Origin: an uncultured Prevotellaceae bacterium
GTDB lineage: Bacteria > Bacteroidota > Bacteroidia > Bacteroidales > Bacteroidaceae
Direction: 5' to 3'
Length of the DNA stretch: 38,090 nt
NCBI GenBank assembly: GCA_902800435.1
Contig: CADCEQ010000033.1
Coordinates: 1-38,090 of the forward strand
Shown here piece after piece: positions 16,803-24,169 of the stretch. The notes beneath the pieces are model-generated. The model had not been told where the DNA came from and did no database searches. It worked only from the letters and a program-made list of their open reading frames with translations. The number at the start of each line of letters is the position of its first letter. Position 1 is the stretch's first letter. A program made the position numbers and the translations under genes.

Positions 16803-16877
16803 TTTCGGCGAAATTGGTAAATAATCAGCCAATTTGTGTAACGCCTATATTAAATAATGTCCGTAACTTTGCAGCCG
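16803..16877 (+). promoter_or_regulatory. Shared regulatory promoter block, copy A
   Basis: This block aligns without gaps to 36818-36892, with about 60 of 75 bases identical. The best-kept parts are GAAATTGGTnAATAATCAGC, GTGTAACG and CGTAACTTTGCAGC, the last holding the -7 element TAACTTTG (16864-16871). No good TTTG -33 box is present, which fits an activator-dependent promoter. Confidence 0.7.
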
Positions 16878-16879
16878 TT

Positions 16880-17974
16880 ATGAAGAAGATAAAAGGAATG
16901 ATACTGGCGGCACTCTTCGTGGTGGCGCCGCAAACGAAAGGACAGAATATGGTACTGACAACAAAGCAACAGGCACTTGTGGCAATAGCTGCCAACGAGG
17001 CCAAGGGAAACATCGGGGGACTGAAAGCAGCCCTGAACGAAGGACTTGAACAGGGACTGACCGTGAGCGAGGCCAAGGAGGCGCTGTCGCAGCTCTATGC
17101 CTACACGGGATTCCCGCGTTCGCTGAATGCACTCGGCGCATTGCAGCAGGTCATCAAGGAGCGCACGGACAAAGGACTGCTCATAGACGAAGGCCGCGAG
17201 GCCGACCAGCTGCCTAAGGACTACGATGCGCTGAAGCAGGGAACCGAGGTGCAGACAAAGCTCTGCGGCGGCCAGCCGTTCACCTACACCTTCGCCCCTC
17301 AGACCGACTACTATCTGAAGGCTCACCTCTTTGGCGACATCTTTGCGCGCAACAACCTGACGTTTGCCGACCGCGAGGTGGTGACGGTATCGGCCATTGC
17401 TGCCCTGCCTGGCTGCGAACCTCAACTGCAGGCCCACGTGTCGGGGGCAAGGAACATGGGCGTCAGCGACGAGACCCTCAAGGCAATGCCGGCCCTGCTT
17501 GAAACGAAGATAGGCGCAGCTGAGGCCGAGCGGCTTCGCGGAGCGCTGGCTGCTGTCTTTGGCGAGAGCCATAGCCCCGTTCAGACGGTTGACTTCTCCG
17601 TCTGGCCGAAGGGAGCGCCCAATACCGCCTACGCCCAGTATTTCACAGGCAACAGCTATCTGGCCCAGATGGAGGGCGGTATGGCCAACGTCACCTTCGA
17701 GCCCCGCTGCCGCAACAACTGGCACATTCACCACAAGCAGGTCCAAGTGCTCGTCTGCGTAGCTGGTCGGGGCTGGTATCAGGAATGGGGCAAGGAGGCT
17801 GTCCCGATGACGCCTGGCACCATTATCGCCGTTCCTGCTGAGGTGAAGCATTGGCACGGAGCCGCCAACAACTCATGGTTCCAGCATCTAACGTACCATA
17901 AGGACGTGCAAGAGGGCGCCAGCAACGAGTGGCTGGAACCCGTCACCGATGAGATTTACGGCAAGCTGAAATAG
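16880..17974 (+). CDS. Carboxymuconolactone decarboxylase (CMD)-cupin fusion protein
   Basis: The start at 16880 gives a signal-like N terminus (MKKIKGMILAALFVVAPQTKGQ). Two CMD/AhpD-like helical repeats follow (residues about 28-105 and 125-225; the second with REVVTVSAIAALPGCEPQLQAH). The C terminus is a cupin with WHIHHKQVQVL, GTIIAVPAEVKHWHG, showing the His/Gln metal site. No CxxC redox pair is seen in the CMD parts. CMD-cupin proteins of this kind are often next to flavodoxins and aldo-keto reductases under AraC control. Reaction unknown. The in-frame start at 16814 lies within the promoter block and is rejected. Confidence 0.82.
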   Translation: MKKIKGMILAALFVVAPQTKGQNMVLTTKQQALVAIAANEAKGNIGGLKAALNEGLEQGLTVSEAKEALSQLYAYTGFPRSLNALGALQQVIKERTDKGLLIDEGREADQLPKDYDALKQGTEVQTKLCGGQPFTYTFAPQTDYYLKAHLFGDIFARNNLTFADREVVTVSAIAALPGCEPQLQAHVSGARNMGVSDETLKAMPALLETKIGAAEAERLRGALAAVFGESHSPVQTVDFSVWPKGAPNTAYAQYFTGNSYLAQMEGGMANVTFEPRCRNNWHIHHKQVQVLVCVAGRGWYQEWGKEAVPMTPGTIIAVPAEVKHWHGAANNSWFQHLTYHKDVQEGASNEWLEPVTDEIYGKLK

Positions 17975-18000
17975 CCTGCCGGCCGCAATCAGAGAAGTGT

Positions 18001-18621
18001 TTACCTGATGAAGTTGGTCCGCAGCGGACTCTCCAACTGGGGATGGCCGTCCTTGCTGACGTTCAGCTTGCGAATCATCCAGGCCATGTTGCGCCCCAGC
18101 GTCCGCATGGTCTGCATGCCTTCTTCGTCCTGCGCCGCCTGTCCTGGAGTCTGTCCATAGACCATGTTCCAGTACTGCGAGCTGACCAGGGGCATGTTCA
18201 GAATCGTGAAGTACTTGTTCAGACGGTCGAAGGCTGCCGATGCACCACCCCTGCGACATACCACCACGCTGGCTCCTGGCTTGAAGCACAGGTCGCTGCC
18301 AAGCGAGTAGAACACGCGGTCGAGCAGGGCACAGAGCGAGCCGTTGGGGCCGCCGTAATAGACGGGCGAGCCGATGACCAGTCCGTCGATGCCCTCCTTC
18401 ACGGCCCGCATCACGCGGAAGTAGAGGTCGTCGCGGAACGTACACTTCCCCTCTCGTCCACACATGCCGCAGGCTATGCAGCCCTGCACGGCTTTCTTGC
18501 CGATGCTGATAATCTCAGTATCGATGCCCTCGCCGTTCAGCGTCTTTGCCACTTCGCTCAGCGCCGTAAACGTATTGCCGTTCTCCCGAGGGCTTCCGTT
18601 AATCAAAAGTACCTTTGCCAT
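18001..18621 (-). CDS. Flavodoxin-fold NAD(P)H-dependent oxidoreductase (iron-sulfur flavoprotein-like)
   Basis: The 206-residue protein begins with the flavin-binding loop LLINGSPRENGNTF and has the second loop SPVYYGGPNGSL. A Cys-rich stretch CIACGMCGREGKC lies near residues 48-60, as in multimeric flavodoxin (WrbA/Isf-like) proteins. It likely binds FMN and moves electrons to quinones or iron-sulfur sites in the cytoplasm. It faces the CMD-cupin gene tail to tail with a 26 bp gap. Confidence 0.85.
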   Translation of the reverse strand: MAKVLLINGSPRENGNTFTALSEVAKTLNGEGIDTEIISIGKKAVQGCIACGMCGREGKCTFRDDLYFRVMRAVKEGIDGLVIGSPVYYGGPNGSLCALLDRVFYSLGSDLCFKPGASVVVCRRGGASAAFDRLNKYFTILNMPLVSSQYWNMVYGQTPGQAAQDEEGMQTMRTLGRNMAWMIRKLNVSKDGHPQLESPLRTNFIR

Positions 18622-18659
18622 ATTCGTTAATTAAACTACGCAAGCTCTGCTTGCTCTAT

Positions 18660-18792
18660 GTAGACAGGGAGTTCAAGGAGTTCAAGGAGTTCAGGACAAT
18701 ACCCAATTCCCTTATCTCCTCGCATCTATTGGGATTCGGAGCAAAAAGACATATGTCTTGAACTCCTTGAACTCCCTGAACTCCTTGTCTCC
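18660..18792 (-). repeat. Inverted-arm repeat element R1 (GGAGTTC family)
   Basis: The left arm has three GGAGTTC units and the right arm three GAACTCC units, with a core containing GTATTGTCC (as its complement). Read on the minus strand it aligns with R3 (20317-20506) along its length. It starts directly after the thioredoxin stop codon. A small hairpin GCAAGC/GCTTGC (18640-18654) lies just outside. Confidence 0.8.
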
Positions 18793-19305
18793 TTACTCAT
18801 CCTCTCCTTGAACCACTTGCGGCGTCCAGTTCTTGAAGAAGCGCAGCACCTTCTCCTGGTTGTAGCCCTGTCCCTCCTCCAGGAAACTGGAATCCTGAAT
18901 GTGAATGACCTTCCCATCGCCGTCGAGAATCACAAAAACGGGGAAGCCGAAGCGGCCGGCATTGTTCAGGCGCTTCATCAGGGCCTTCCCCTGTTCCACC
19001 TTGTCGGCTCCCTGCGACTGGCGGGGATTGTAGTTCGTGTGGATATACTCAAAGTTATCGGCAATGACCTTGCTGATGGCCGTATCGTTGGCGATGAAGT
19101 CGGCAAACCTCAGGCACCAGGGGCACCAGTTGCCGCCAACCTGACAGACGACGAACTTGCCCTGCGACTTCGCTTTCACAATGGCCTTGTCAATCTGCTC
19201 AATGGGATTGACGTCCTCGTTATAGACCTTCTTCAGTCCATTCTGTGCCTTCGTGCCAACAGTTATCCAGCTGGCCAGAAGCGTTAGTATCAAAATCTTT
19301 CTCAT
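18793..19305 (-). CDS. Secreted thioredoxin-like protein
   Basis: The 170-residue protein has a signal peptide (residues 1-20, ending KAQ) and a thioredoxin fold with the redox pair in GGNWCPWCLRF and a cis-Pro region GFPVFVILDGDG. The acidic C terminus (GEDE) ends where repeat R1 begins. Such proteins act in the periplasm in disulfide exchange; the partner is unknown. The region before its start codon is entirely repeat R2, which supplies AAGGAG two bases before ATG. Confidence 0.85.
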   Translation of the reverse strand: MRKILILTLLASWITVGTKAQNGLKKVYNEDVNPIEQIDKAIVKAKSQGKFVVCQVGGNWCPWCLRFADFIANDTAISKVIADNFEYIHTNYNPRQSQGADKVEQGKALMKRLNNAGRFGFPVFVILDGDGKVIHIQDSSFLEEGQGYNQEKVLRFFKNWTPQVVQGEDE

Positions 19306-19383
19306 AACTCCTTACTCCTTACTCCTTGAACTCCTTGCGCTCGACCTTGGTCGCTCTGCTTGCAGAGAACTCCTTGTCTCCTT
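19306..19383 (-). repeat. Partial repeat element R2 (GGAGTTC family)
   Basis: Read on the minus strand this matches the left part of R3: GGAGACAAGGAGTTC, a small hairpin (CTCTGC/GCAGAG), then CGACCAAGGTCG and AAGGAGTTC units. The core and second arm of R3 are missing. It is translated as the last ~22 residues of the hydrolase gene and forms the leader of the thioredoxin gene. Confidence 0.75.
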
Positions 19384-20187
19384 ATTTCCTGCAATCCGCT
19401 TGATGTGGTCCTTCAGAATCTTGTAGGCGGGCTGCGGCATGTCCCCGTGGTCGTAGCCCTGCATCTCGTAGAGCGTCACGTCCTTGTGGCCCGCCAGCTT
19501 CAGCATGCGCCAGAAGTAGGCCTGCTCCTCGTAGCGGCCCAGCAGCTCCATCTCCCTGTCGCCCGATATGATGACGATGGGCGGCGCGTCGGCTCGTACG
19601 TAAGTGAGCGGGGCATACTGGTCGATGGTAGCCTGCAGCGGCGGTATGCCCTGCTGCTTGCGTATATTATAATGTGTGATGCACTGTCCGCTGAAGGGCA
19701 CGAGTGCTGCCAGCGAGTCGGCATCGACGCCGTATTTGGCGAGCCAGCGCTTGTCGAGCCCGATGAGGTCGAGCAGATAGCCTCCGGCCGAGTGTCCTGC
19801 CACGAATATCTTGCGCTTGCTGCCGCCGTATTTCCCGATGTTGTTGTAGGTCCAGGCTACAGCCGCCGCAGCGTCGTCGAGAATGTCGTCAATCTTGGCC
19901 TTCGGCAGCAGGCGGTAGTTGGCCGCCACCACCACGAGTCCGCTGTTCTTCAGCTGCGGGTCGATGTGCTTGTTTCCGCCCTCGATGCCGCCGCCGTGAA
20001 ACCAGACCACCACTGGAGCGTCCTTCCGGTCGGTGGGGTAGTAGACGTCGAGCTTGCAGCGCTCCTTGGCATAGGCGTCGTCCGACGTCGTGTAGGGAAT
20101 GTCGTTCTCCTGCTGGTACTGGGCGTGTGCAAAAGTCGTACAGAGCAGCATCACGATAACGGCCCAGAAAGTCTGTTTCATCTTCAT
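19312..20187 (-). CDS. Secreted alpha/beta hydrolase (esterase) with repeat-encoded tail
   Basis: A signal peptide follows the start at 20187 (MKMKQTFWAVIVMLLCTTFAHA). The alpha/beta-hydrolase motifs are FHGGGIEGG (oxyanion hole), GHSAGG (nucleophile Ser) and GYDHGD (His), as in esterase/lipase families with an HGGG motif. The fold ends near DHIKRIAGNK; the last ~22 residues (ETRSSLQAERPRSS...) are read from repeat R2 and have low complexity. The native stop was probably near that point. Alternative starts are 20181 and 20196. Substrate unknown; the neighbouring CE1 gene suggests a plant cell-wall ester. Confidence 0.82.
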   Translation of the reverse strand: MKMKQTFWAVIVMLLCTTFAHAQYQQENDIPYTTSDDAYAKERCKLDVYYPTDRKDAPVVVWFHGGGIEGGNKHIDPQLKNSGLVVVAANYRLLPKAKIDDILDDAAAAVAWTYNNIGKYGGSKRKIFVAGHSAGGYLLDLIGLDKRWLAKYGVDADSLAALVPFSGQCITHYNIRKQQGIPPLQATIDQYAPLTYVRADAPPIVIISGDREMELLGRYEEQAYFWRMLKLAGHKDVTLYEMQGYDHGDMPQPAYKILKDHIKRIAGNKETRSSLQAERPRSSARSSRSKE

Positions 20188-20225
20188 ATCGGTCATAAAA
20201 ACATAAAGAATTGTAATTATGGGTA

Positions 20226-20263
20226 CAAATATAGGGATATTTCGTGAATTATCGTTATTTTTG
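20226..20263. promoter_or_regulatory. Divergent -7 elements between hydrolase and CE1 genes
   Basis: TATATTTG on the minus strand (20233-20226) serves the hydrolase gene. TATTTTTG on the plus strand (20256-20263) serves the CE1 gene, about 255 bp before its start. Neither has a convincing -33 box. Confidence 0.45.
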
Positions 20264-20316
20264 CAAACAGTTTTAAGTGTTTTTAGAATTAAACCGTTCA
20301 AGTTGCGCATGTATGG

Positions 20317-20506
20317 GGAGACAAGGAGTTCAGGGAGTTCAAGGAGTTCTTCGCAAGCGAAGCGACCAAGGTCGAGCGCAAGACGTATGTCTGTCAACTC
20401 CGAATCCCACTCAACGCGAGGAGACAAGGGAATCAGGTATTGTCCTGAACTCCTTGAACTCCTTGAACTCCTTGAACTCCTTGAACTCCTTGAACTCCCT
20501 GTCTAC
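20317..20506 (+). repeat. Inverted-arm repeat element R3 (GGAGTTC family, expanded)
   Basis: The left arm is GGAGACAAGGAGTTC plus further GGAGTTC units. The centre holds palindromes CTTCGC/GCGAAG and CGACC/GGTCG, and a core with CGAATCCCA and GTATTGTCC. The right arm has six GAACTCC units at exact 9 bp spacing (20447-20498), then CTGTCTAC. R1 has only three such units. The element forms most of the leader of the CE1 gene, ending 12 bp before its start. Confidence 0.85.
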
Positions 20507-20518
20507 AAAAAGAAAGCA

Positions 20519-21688
20519 ATGAGCACCGTTAGAATCATCCTGTCATTCGTGCTAATGGCAGCCTTGGGCACCAGCGCGGCGGCCCAGGAAATGCGCAGGG
20601 AGCAGTTCCCTGAAGGGTCTTACTCCCCAGTGACCAACATCAACCGCAACGGCTATCCGCGCGTGCTGAGCGACGGTAGCGTGATGTTCCGCGTCAACGC
20701 TCCCCAGGCCCGAAGCGTGCAGATCGACCTGGGCGGCACGAAGTACGACATGCAGCAGCAGGGCGCAGCCTGGACCGTGACCACCAAGCCGCAGGTGCCC
20801 GGATTCCACTACTATTCCCTCATCGTCGACGGCGTCTCAGTGGCCGACCCTGCCAGCCAGTCGTTCTACGGCTGCAGCCGCTGGTCGAGTGCCATCGAGG
20901 TGAAGGAGCCTGGTATGGACGATTTCGAGGTCTGCGACGTGCCTCGTGGCGAGGTGCGCACCGTCTACTATTATTCCAAGGTCGACGAGTCGTGGCGCCC
21001 ACTGATGGTCTATACCCCTGCCGGCTATAACGAGTCTAATCGTGATTATCCCGTAGTCTATATCCAGCACGGCGGCGGCGAGGACCATCGCGGCTGGATG
21101 GAGCAGGGCCGCACGGCTCAGATTATGGACAATCTGATAGCTGCCGGCAAGGCCGTGCCGATGATCGTGGTCAGCTCCAACAGCAACGTGCGCTCGCGCA
21201 ATGGCGGCTTCGGCGGCGGCTACAGCTGGCAGGGCATGCAGACATTCCGCAGCGAGATGATTGACAATATCATTCCCTTTGTCGAGAAGACCTACCGCGT
21301 CAGGAAGGACCGCAAGAGCCGGGCCATGTGCGGACTCTCGATGGGTGGCGGCCAGTCGTTCTACATCGGTCTGCGCTCGCCCGAGGTGTTTGCCAATGTG
21401 GGCGTGTTCTCGACGGGCATGTTCGGCGGCATTCGCGGCGCTTCCGACTTCGACCTGGAGAAGGAGGTGCCTGGCATGCTGACCGACGTGAAGACGTTTA
21501 ACCGTCAGCTCGACGTCTTTTTCCTCAGCTGCGGCGAGCAGGACCCGCGTATAGAGTACACCCGCAACATTGTCAAGAAGATGCGCGACGGCGGTGTCCA
21601 GGTGCGCTTCAACTCCTATCCCGGCGACCACGAGTGGCAGGTATGGCGCAAGTCGCTGCATGAGTTCGCACAGTATTTGTTTAAATGA
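20519..21688 (+). CDS. CE1-type esterase (feruloyl/acetyl xylan esterase-like), secreted
   Basis: The start at 20519 gives a signal peptide (MSTVRIILSFVLMAALGTSAAAQ). Residues about 45-130 form an immunoglobulin-like (CBM48/E-set) domain (VMFRVNAPQARSVQIDLGG). The esterase domain follows with YIQHGGGEDHRGW, CGLSMGGGQS (nucleophile Ser near 273), GEQDPR and PGDHEW (His). This arrangement is common in Bacteroidetes xylan-linked feruloyl esterases (CE1). An in-frame extension upstream is only repeat R3. Confidence 0.87.
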   Translation: MSTVRIILSFVLMAALGTSAAAQEMRREQFPEGSYSPVTNINRNGYPRVLSDGSVMFRVNAPQARSVQIDLGGTKYDMQQQGAAWTVTTKPQVPGFHYYSLIVDGVSVADPASQSFYGCSRWSSAIEVKEPGMDDFEVCDVPRGEVRTVYYYSKVDESWRPLMVYTPAGYNESNRDYPVVYIQHGGGEDHRGWMEQGRTAQIMDNLIAAGKAVPMIVVSSNSNVRSRNGGFGGGYSWQGMQTFRSEMIDNIIPFVEKTYRVRKDRKSRAMCGLSMGGGQSFYIGLRSPEVFANVGVFSTGMFGGIRGASDFDLEKEVPGMLTDVKTFNRQLDVFFLSCGEQDPRIEYTRNIVKKMRDGGVQVRFNSYPGDHEWQVWRKSLHEFAQYLFK

Positions 21689-21700
21689 GTTCGCATGTGT

Positions 21701-21830
21701 GGAGTTATCAGGAGTTATCAGGAGTAAACAGGCTTTCAGCCTGTGGAGTTAACTGACGAATGTTCTTCCGCAAGAGTATTGTCCGCTAACTCCCATTACC
21801 TCCCTTTATCTCCCGTTACCTCCCGTTAAC
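21701..21830 (+). repeat. Inverted-arm repeat element R4 (GGAGTTA family)
   Basis: The left arm has GGAGTTATCA twice plus GGAGT. The right arm is TAACTCCCATTACCTCCC and further TCCCGTTACC units of about 10 bp. It carries a perfect hairpin ACAGGCT-TTC-AGCCTGT (21728-21744). The core GTATTGTCC is shared with R1 and R3, so it looks like a relative with different arms. It fills the gap between CE1 and msrA. Confidence 0.7.
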
Positions 21831-21850
21831 ACATAAATACCCGTAATACA

Positions 21851-22363
21851 ATGGAAAAAGAAATTTACCTTGCCGGAGGGTGCTTCTGGGGAACAGAGCA
21901 TTACTTCAAACAGATTGAGGGCGTGGTGGAAACCGAGGTGGGATTCGCCAACGGCCACACAGAGAATCCTACTTATAAAGAGGTGTATACCGACCAGACC
22001 GGCTTTGCCGAGACAGTGCTCGTCAGGTACAACCCTGAGGTGGTCAGCCTTGAGTTCCTGCTGCAGATGTTCTTCAAGGCCATCGACCCGACGAGTCTGA
22101 ACCGACAGGGGCACGACGAGGGCACTCGCTACCGTACGGGCGTCTACTACACGGACGCTGAGGACTTGCCCATTATCGAGAAAGTGTTCGCCGCCGAGCA
22201 GCAGCACTACGACCAGCCGCTGGCCGTTGAGAAGCTGCCCTTGCTGAACTTCTATACCGCTGAGGAGTATCACCAGGACTACCTCGACAAGAACCCCACT
22301 GGCTACTGCCACTTGCCCCAGTCGCTCTTTGAGTTTGCGCGGCAGGCGAATCGTCGGAACTGA
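21851..22363 (+). CDS. msrA: Peptide methionine-S-sulfoxide reductase
   Basis: A 170-residue protein with the MsrA active site GCFWGTEHYF near the N terminus, GFANGHTENPTYKEV and HQDYLDKNP near the end. It reduces methionine sulfoxide in proteins with thioredoxin. Length fits a stand-alone MsrA with no MsrB domain. The stop overlaps the next gene's start (TGATG), so the two are translationally coupled. Confidence 0.93.
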   Translation: MEKEIYLAGGCFWGTEHYFKQIEGVVETEVGFANGHTENPTYKEVYTDQTGFAETVLVRYNPEVVSLEFLLQMFFKAIDPTSLNRQGHDEGTRYRTGVYYTDAEDLPIIEKVFAAEQQHYDQPLAVEKLPLLNFYTAEEYHQDYLDKNPTGYCHLPQSLFEFARQANRRN

Positions 22364-22680
22364 TGGCCTGGAAGTTGAAGTATCGCTGCAGCGTCTGCGG
22401 CTACGAGGCCGAGGTGTACGAGGGTAGGGGACTCTTCCGTCAGGAGATCACGGCCATGCTGTGCCCCGACTGCAAGACCATCCAGAACATCGTCGTCGGA
22501 GGCATCATTGCCGACGTTGCGCCATCCTACAGGAGCGAGGTGGGCCGCCTCTGCCTGAACTGCGGCAGCGATAACATCCGCATCTGGGACGGGCATACGT
22601 GCCCCAAGTGTGCCTTTCGTCCAGATGCCAGTGCTAAGGGGGAGATGGTAGCTACTGGCGAAAGAGAGTTCTGGACTTAG
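22363..22680 (+). CDS. Small zinc-ribbon protein
   Basis: The 105-residue protein has four CxxC pairs (CSVC, CPDC, CLNC, CPKC), enough for two zinc ribbons. No catalytic motif is visible and the family is not known to me. It is coupled to msrA by a one-base stop/start overlap. Confidence 0.75.
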   Translation: MAWKLKYRCSVCGYEAEVYEGRGLFRQEITAMLCPDCKTIQNIVVGGIIADVAPSYRSEVGRLCLNCGSDNIRIWDGHTCPKCAFRPDASAKGEMVATGEREFWT

Positions 22681-22713
22681 CCCCGCTTCGGCTTGTTCTC
22701 CGTCCCGTTCAGC

Positions 22714-23178
22714 CTACCCGTTGCGCAGGTCCTCGAGCAGCGCCTCGCAGCCTTCGAGCACGTCGCGCCAAGTGGCTTCAAAGTCGCCTGTGTACCAGGG
22801 GTCGGCTACGTCGCCCGGTCTTTTGGTGAAGTCCATCAGCATCACGATCTTGCCTTGCGGGTCGCCGCCACAGATGCGGTTCATGTTGCGGATGTTCCAC
22901 GAGTCCATTCCAATCAGCAGGTCGTAGCGGTCGTAGTCCGAGCGGGTCATCTGGCGCGCTGTCTTGCCCTGACAGCCGATGCCGTGCTCCGCCAGCTTGC
23001 GCCGTGCCGGCGGGTAGACGCCGTTGCCGATTTCCTCAGTCGATGTTGCTGCCGACTCAATCACGAAGCGGTCATCCAGCCTGGCTTCCCTCACCAGATC
23101 CTTCATCACGAACTCCGCCATGGGGCTGCGGCAGATGTTTCCGTGACAGACGAAGAGTATTGCCTTCTTGTTTTTCAT
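22714..23178 (-). CDS. Low-molecular-weight protein-tyrosine phosphatase
   Basis: The 154-residue protein starts with the P-loop VCHGNICRS (CX5R) preceded by a beta strand (KAILF), and has DPWYTGDF with the catalytic Asp near residue 126. Family members remove phosphate from tyrosines, often on capsule-export kinases. It faces the zinc-ribbon gene tail to tail; no kinase is nearby. Confidence 0.93.
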   Translation of the reverse strand: MKNKKAILFVCHGNICRSPMAEFVMKDLVREARLDDRFVIESAATSTEEIGNGVYPPARRKLAEHGIGCQGKTARQMTRSDYDRYDLLIGMDSWNIRNMNRICGGDPQGKIVMLMDFTKRPGDVADPWYTGDFEATWRDVLEGCEALLEDLRNG

Positions 23179-23374
23179 CTTTCTTTCGCGCGCGTCGTCG
23201 CCAGTTCCGTTTAGCTAATTGGCCGTTTTAGCTGTTCTGTCTGCCGCAGTTTGACGTCTTAACTGCCTCAGTTTTCCGTCGCCGGACGACTTCTCGTATA
23301 CAGCTACAAAGGTACAAAAAAAATCCGAAACCACCAAACATTTCCGCTATTTTTTTTCGCATTTTCTGCAAAAC

Positions 23375-23543
23375 CTTACAATCTTACATTCTTACATTCT
23401 TACACGGGGTGTTTTCGTAGTCGATTTATGGGTAATAATAATATAATATTATAATATTATATTATTATTAAGAATACAATCCCCTTTTTCGCATGTCCAC
23501 ATACCCCTATGTAAGATTGTAAGATTGTAAGATTGTAAGATTT
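23375..23543. repeat. Inverted-arm element of TTACAATC words with a 38 bp perfect palindrome
   Basis: The left arm (23375-23410) is TCTTACAT-type units ending CACGGGGT. The right arm (23503-23543) is ACCCC then GTAAGATT units at 8 bp spacing. Between them bases 23433-23470 are a perfect self-complementary AT run built from TAATAATAATATAATATT and its complement. No gene is seen in 23179-24169; the rest holds a second arm copy, a promoter with a leader-like stretch, and island repeat C1. Confidence 0.8.
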
Positions 23544-23587
23544 TCGAAGTTTTTTTCTGATGTGCAGTAAAAATAAACTGAAATTTA

Positions 23588-23619
23588 TTTGGTTATGTGC
23601 CCGATTTTTTGTAACTTTG
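23588..23619 (+). promoter_or_regulatory. Full promoter driving a non-coding stretch
   Basis: TTTG (23588-23591), 20 bp, TAACTTTG (23612-23619) is an exact pattern match. The following 200 bases carry no intact reading frame but contain stems such as AGCAGC/GCTGCT (about 23620-23641) and GCCCTGC/GCAGGGC (about 23716-23733). Confidence 0.6.
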
Positions 23620-23820
23620 CAGCAGCAAAGCCCAAGGCTGCTAATCTAAGGTTTGGGGGGAGAAAAGAACCTGAAATGGCAGCTATTAGGTAGGACGAGC
23701 ATCTTGCGATTGATGCCCTGCTGCTGCAGGGCTGGCTGATTGTATGCCGCTCCAGAAGAGAAGCACGATCTGCCCCGCATCCTCATGGGGACAGGTAGGC
23801 TGGTCTCACCACGATGGTTA

Positions 23821-23880
23821 CACAAATCTTACAATCTTACATTCTTACACGGGGTGGTTCCACAGTTGATTCTGCCGATG
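23821..23880 (+). repeat. Second copy of the TTACAATC arm
   Basis: TCTTACAATCTTACATTCTT and the following CACGGGGTG match the left arm at 23375-23412. Weaker similarity continues to about 23880. No facing arm is present. Confidence 0.65.
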
Positions 23881-23939
23881 TAACAACTAGGGAATCCCAA
23901 ATCAACAATGTTGCCCTGAAATTTGAAATGACAAGGGGG

Positions 23940-24107
23940 CCTGGGGAAAAGGAATGTGGGCTCAAATTTGAGCTCACATGTCTCAGCGGGACGGGACTTG
24001 GACAAGCCAAGCGGGCTGGGCCCGAGCGCTTTTGTTACACGATTTATTAAATAATGTGTAAAAACCGCGTAAAAACGCTGAATTCTTGCTGGAAATGAGT
24101 ATATTTG
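23940..24107 (+). repeat. Island repeat C1 with the first hsdM promoter
   Basis: This begins CCTGGGGAAAAGGAATGTGG and includes the near-palindrome TGTGGGCTCAAATTTGAGCTCACA, then GGACAAGCCAAGCGGGCTGG. It ends with the -7 element TATATTTG (24100-24107). The same block, with one short insertion, occurs at 35366-35566, and its first part at 31064-31112. Confidence 0.8.
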
Positions 24108-24169
24108 TAGGCTAAAAGTTTAAAGGTTTTGCTATATGCGATAACAAAAGTCACTCTTTTTATGGTTAT

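Noticed and set aside
20447..20498. Regular GAACTCC units, considered as a CRISPR array
   Set aside because: Units are 9 bp with no unique spacers and no cas genes; it is a simple tandem repeat.
23814..24050. A 78-residue frame across island repeat C1
   Set aside because: The similar frame at 35215-35520 arises only because the DNA repeat is shared; start codons and ends differ, and no family is seen.
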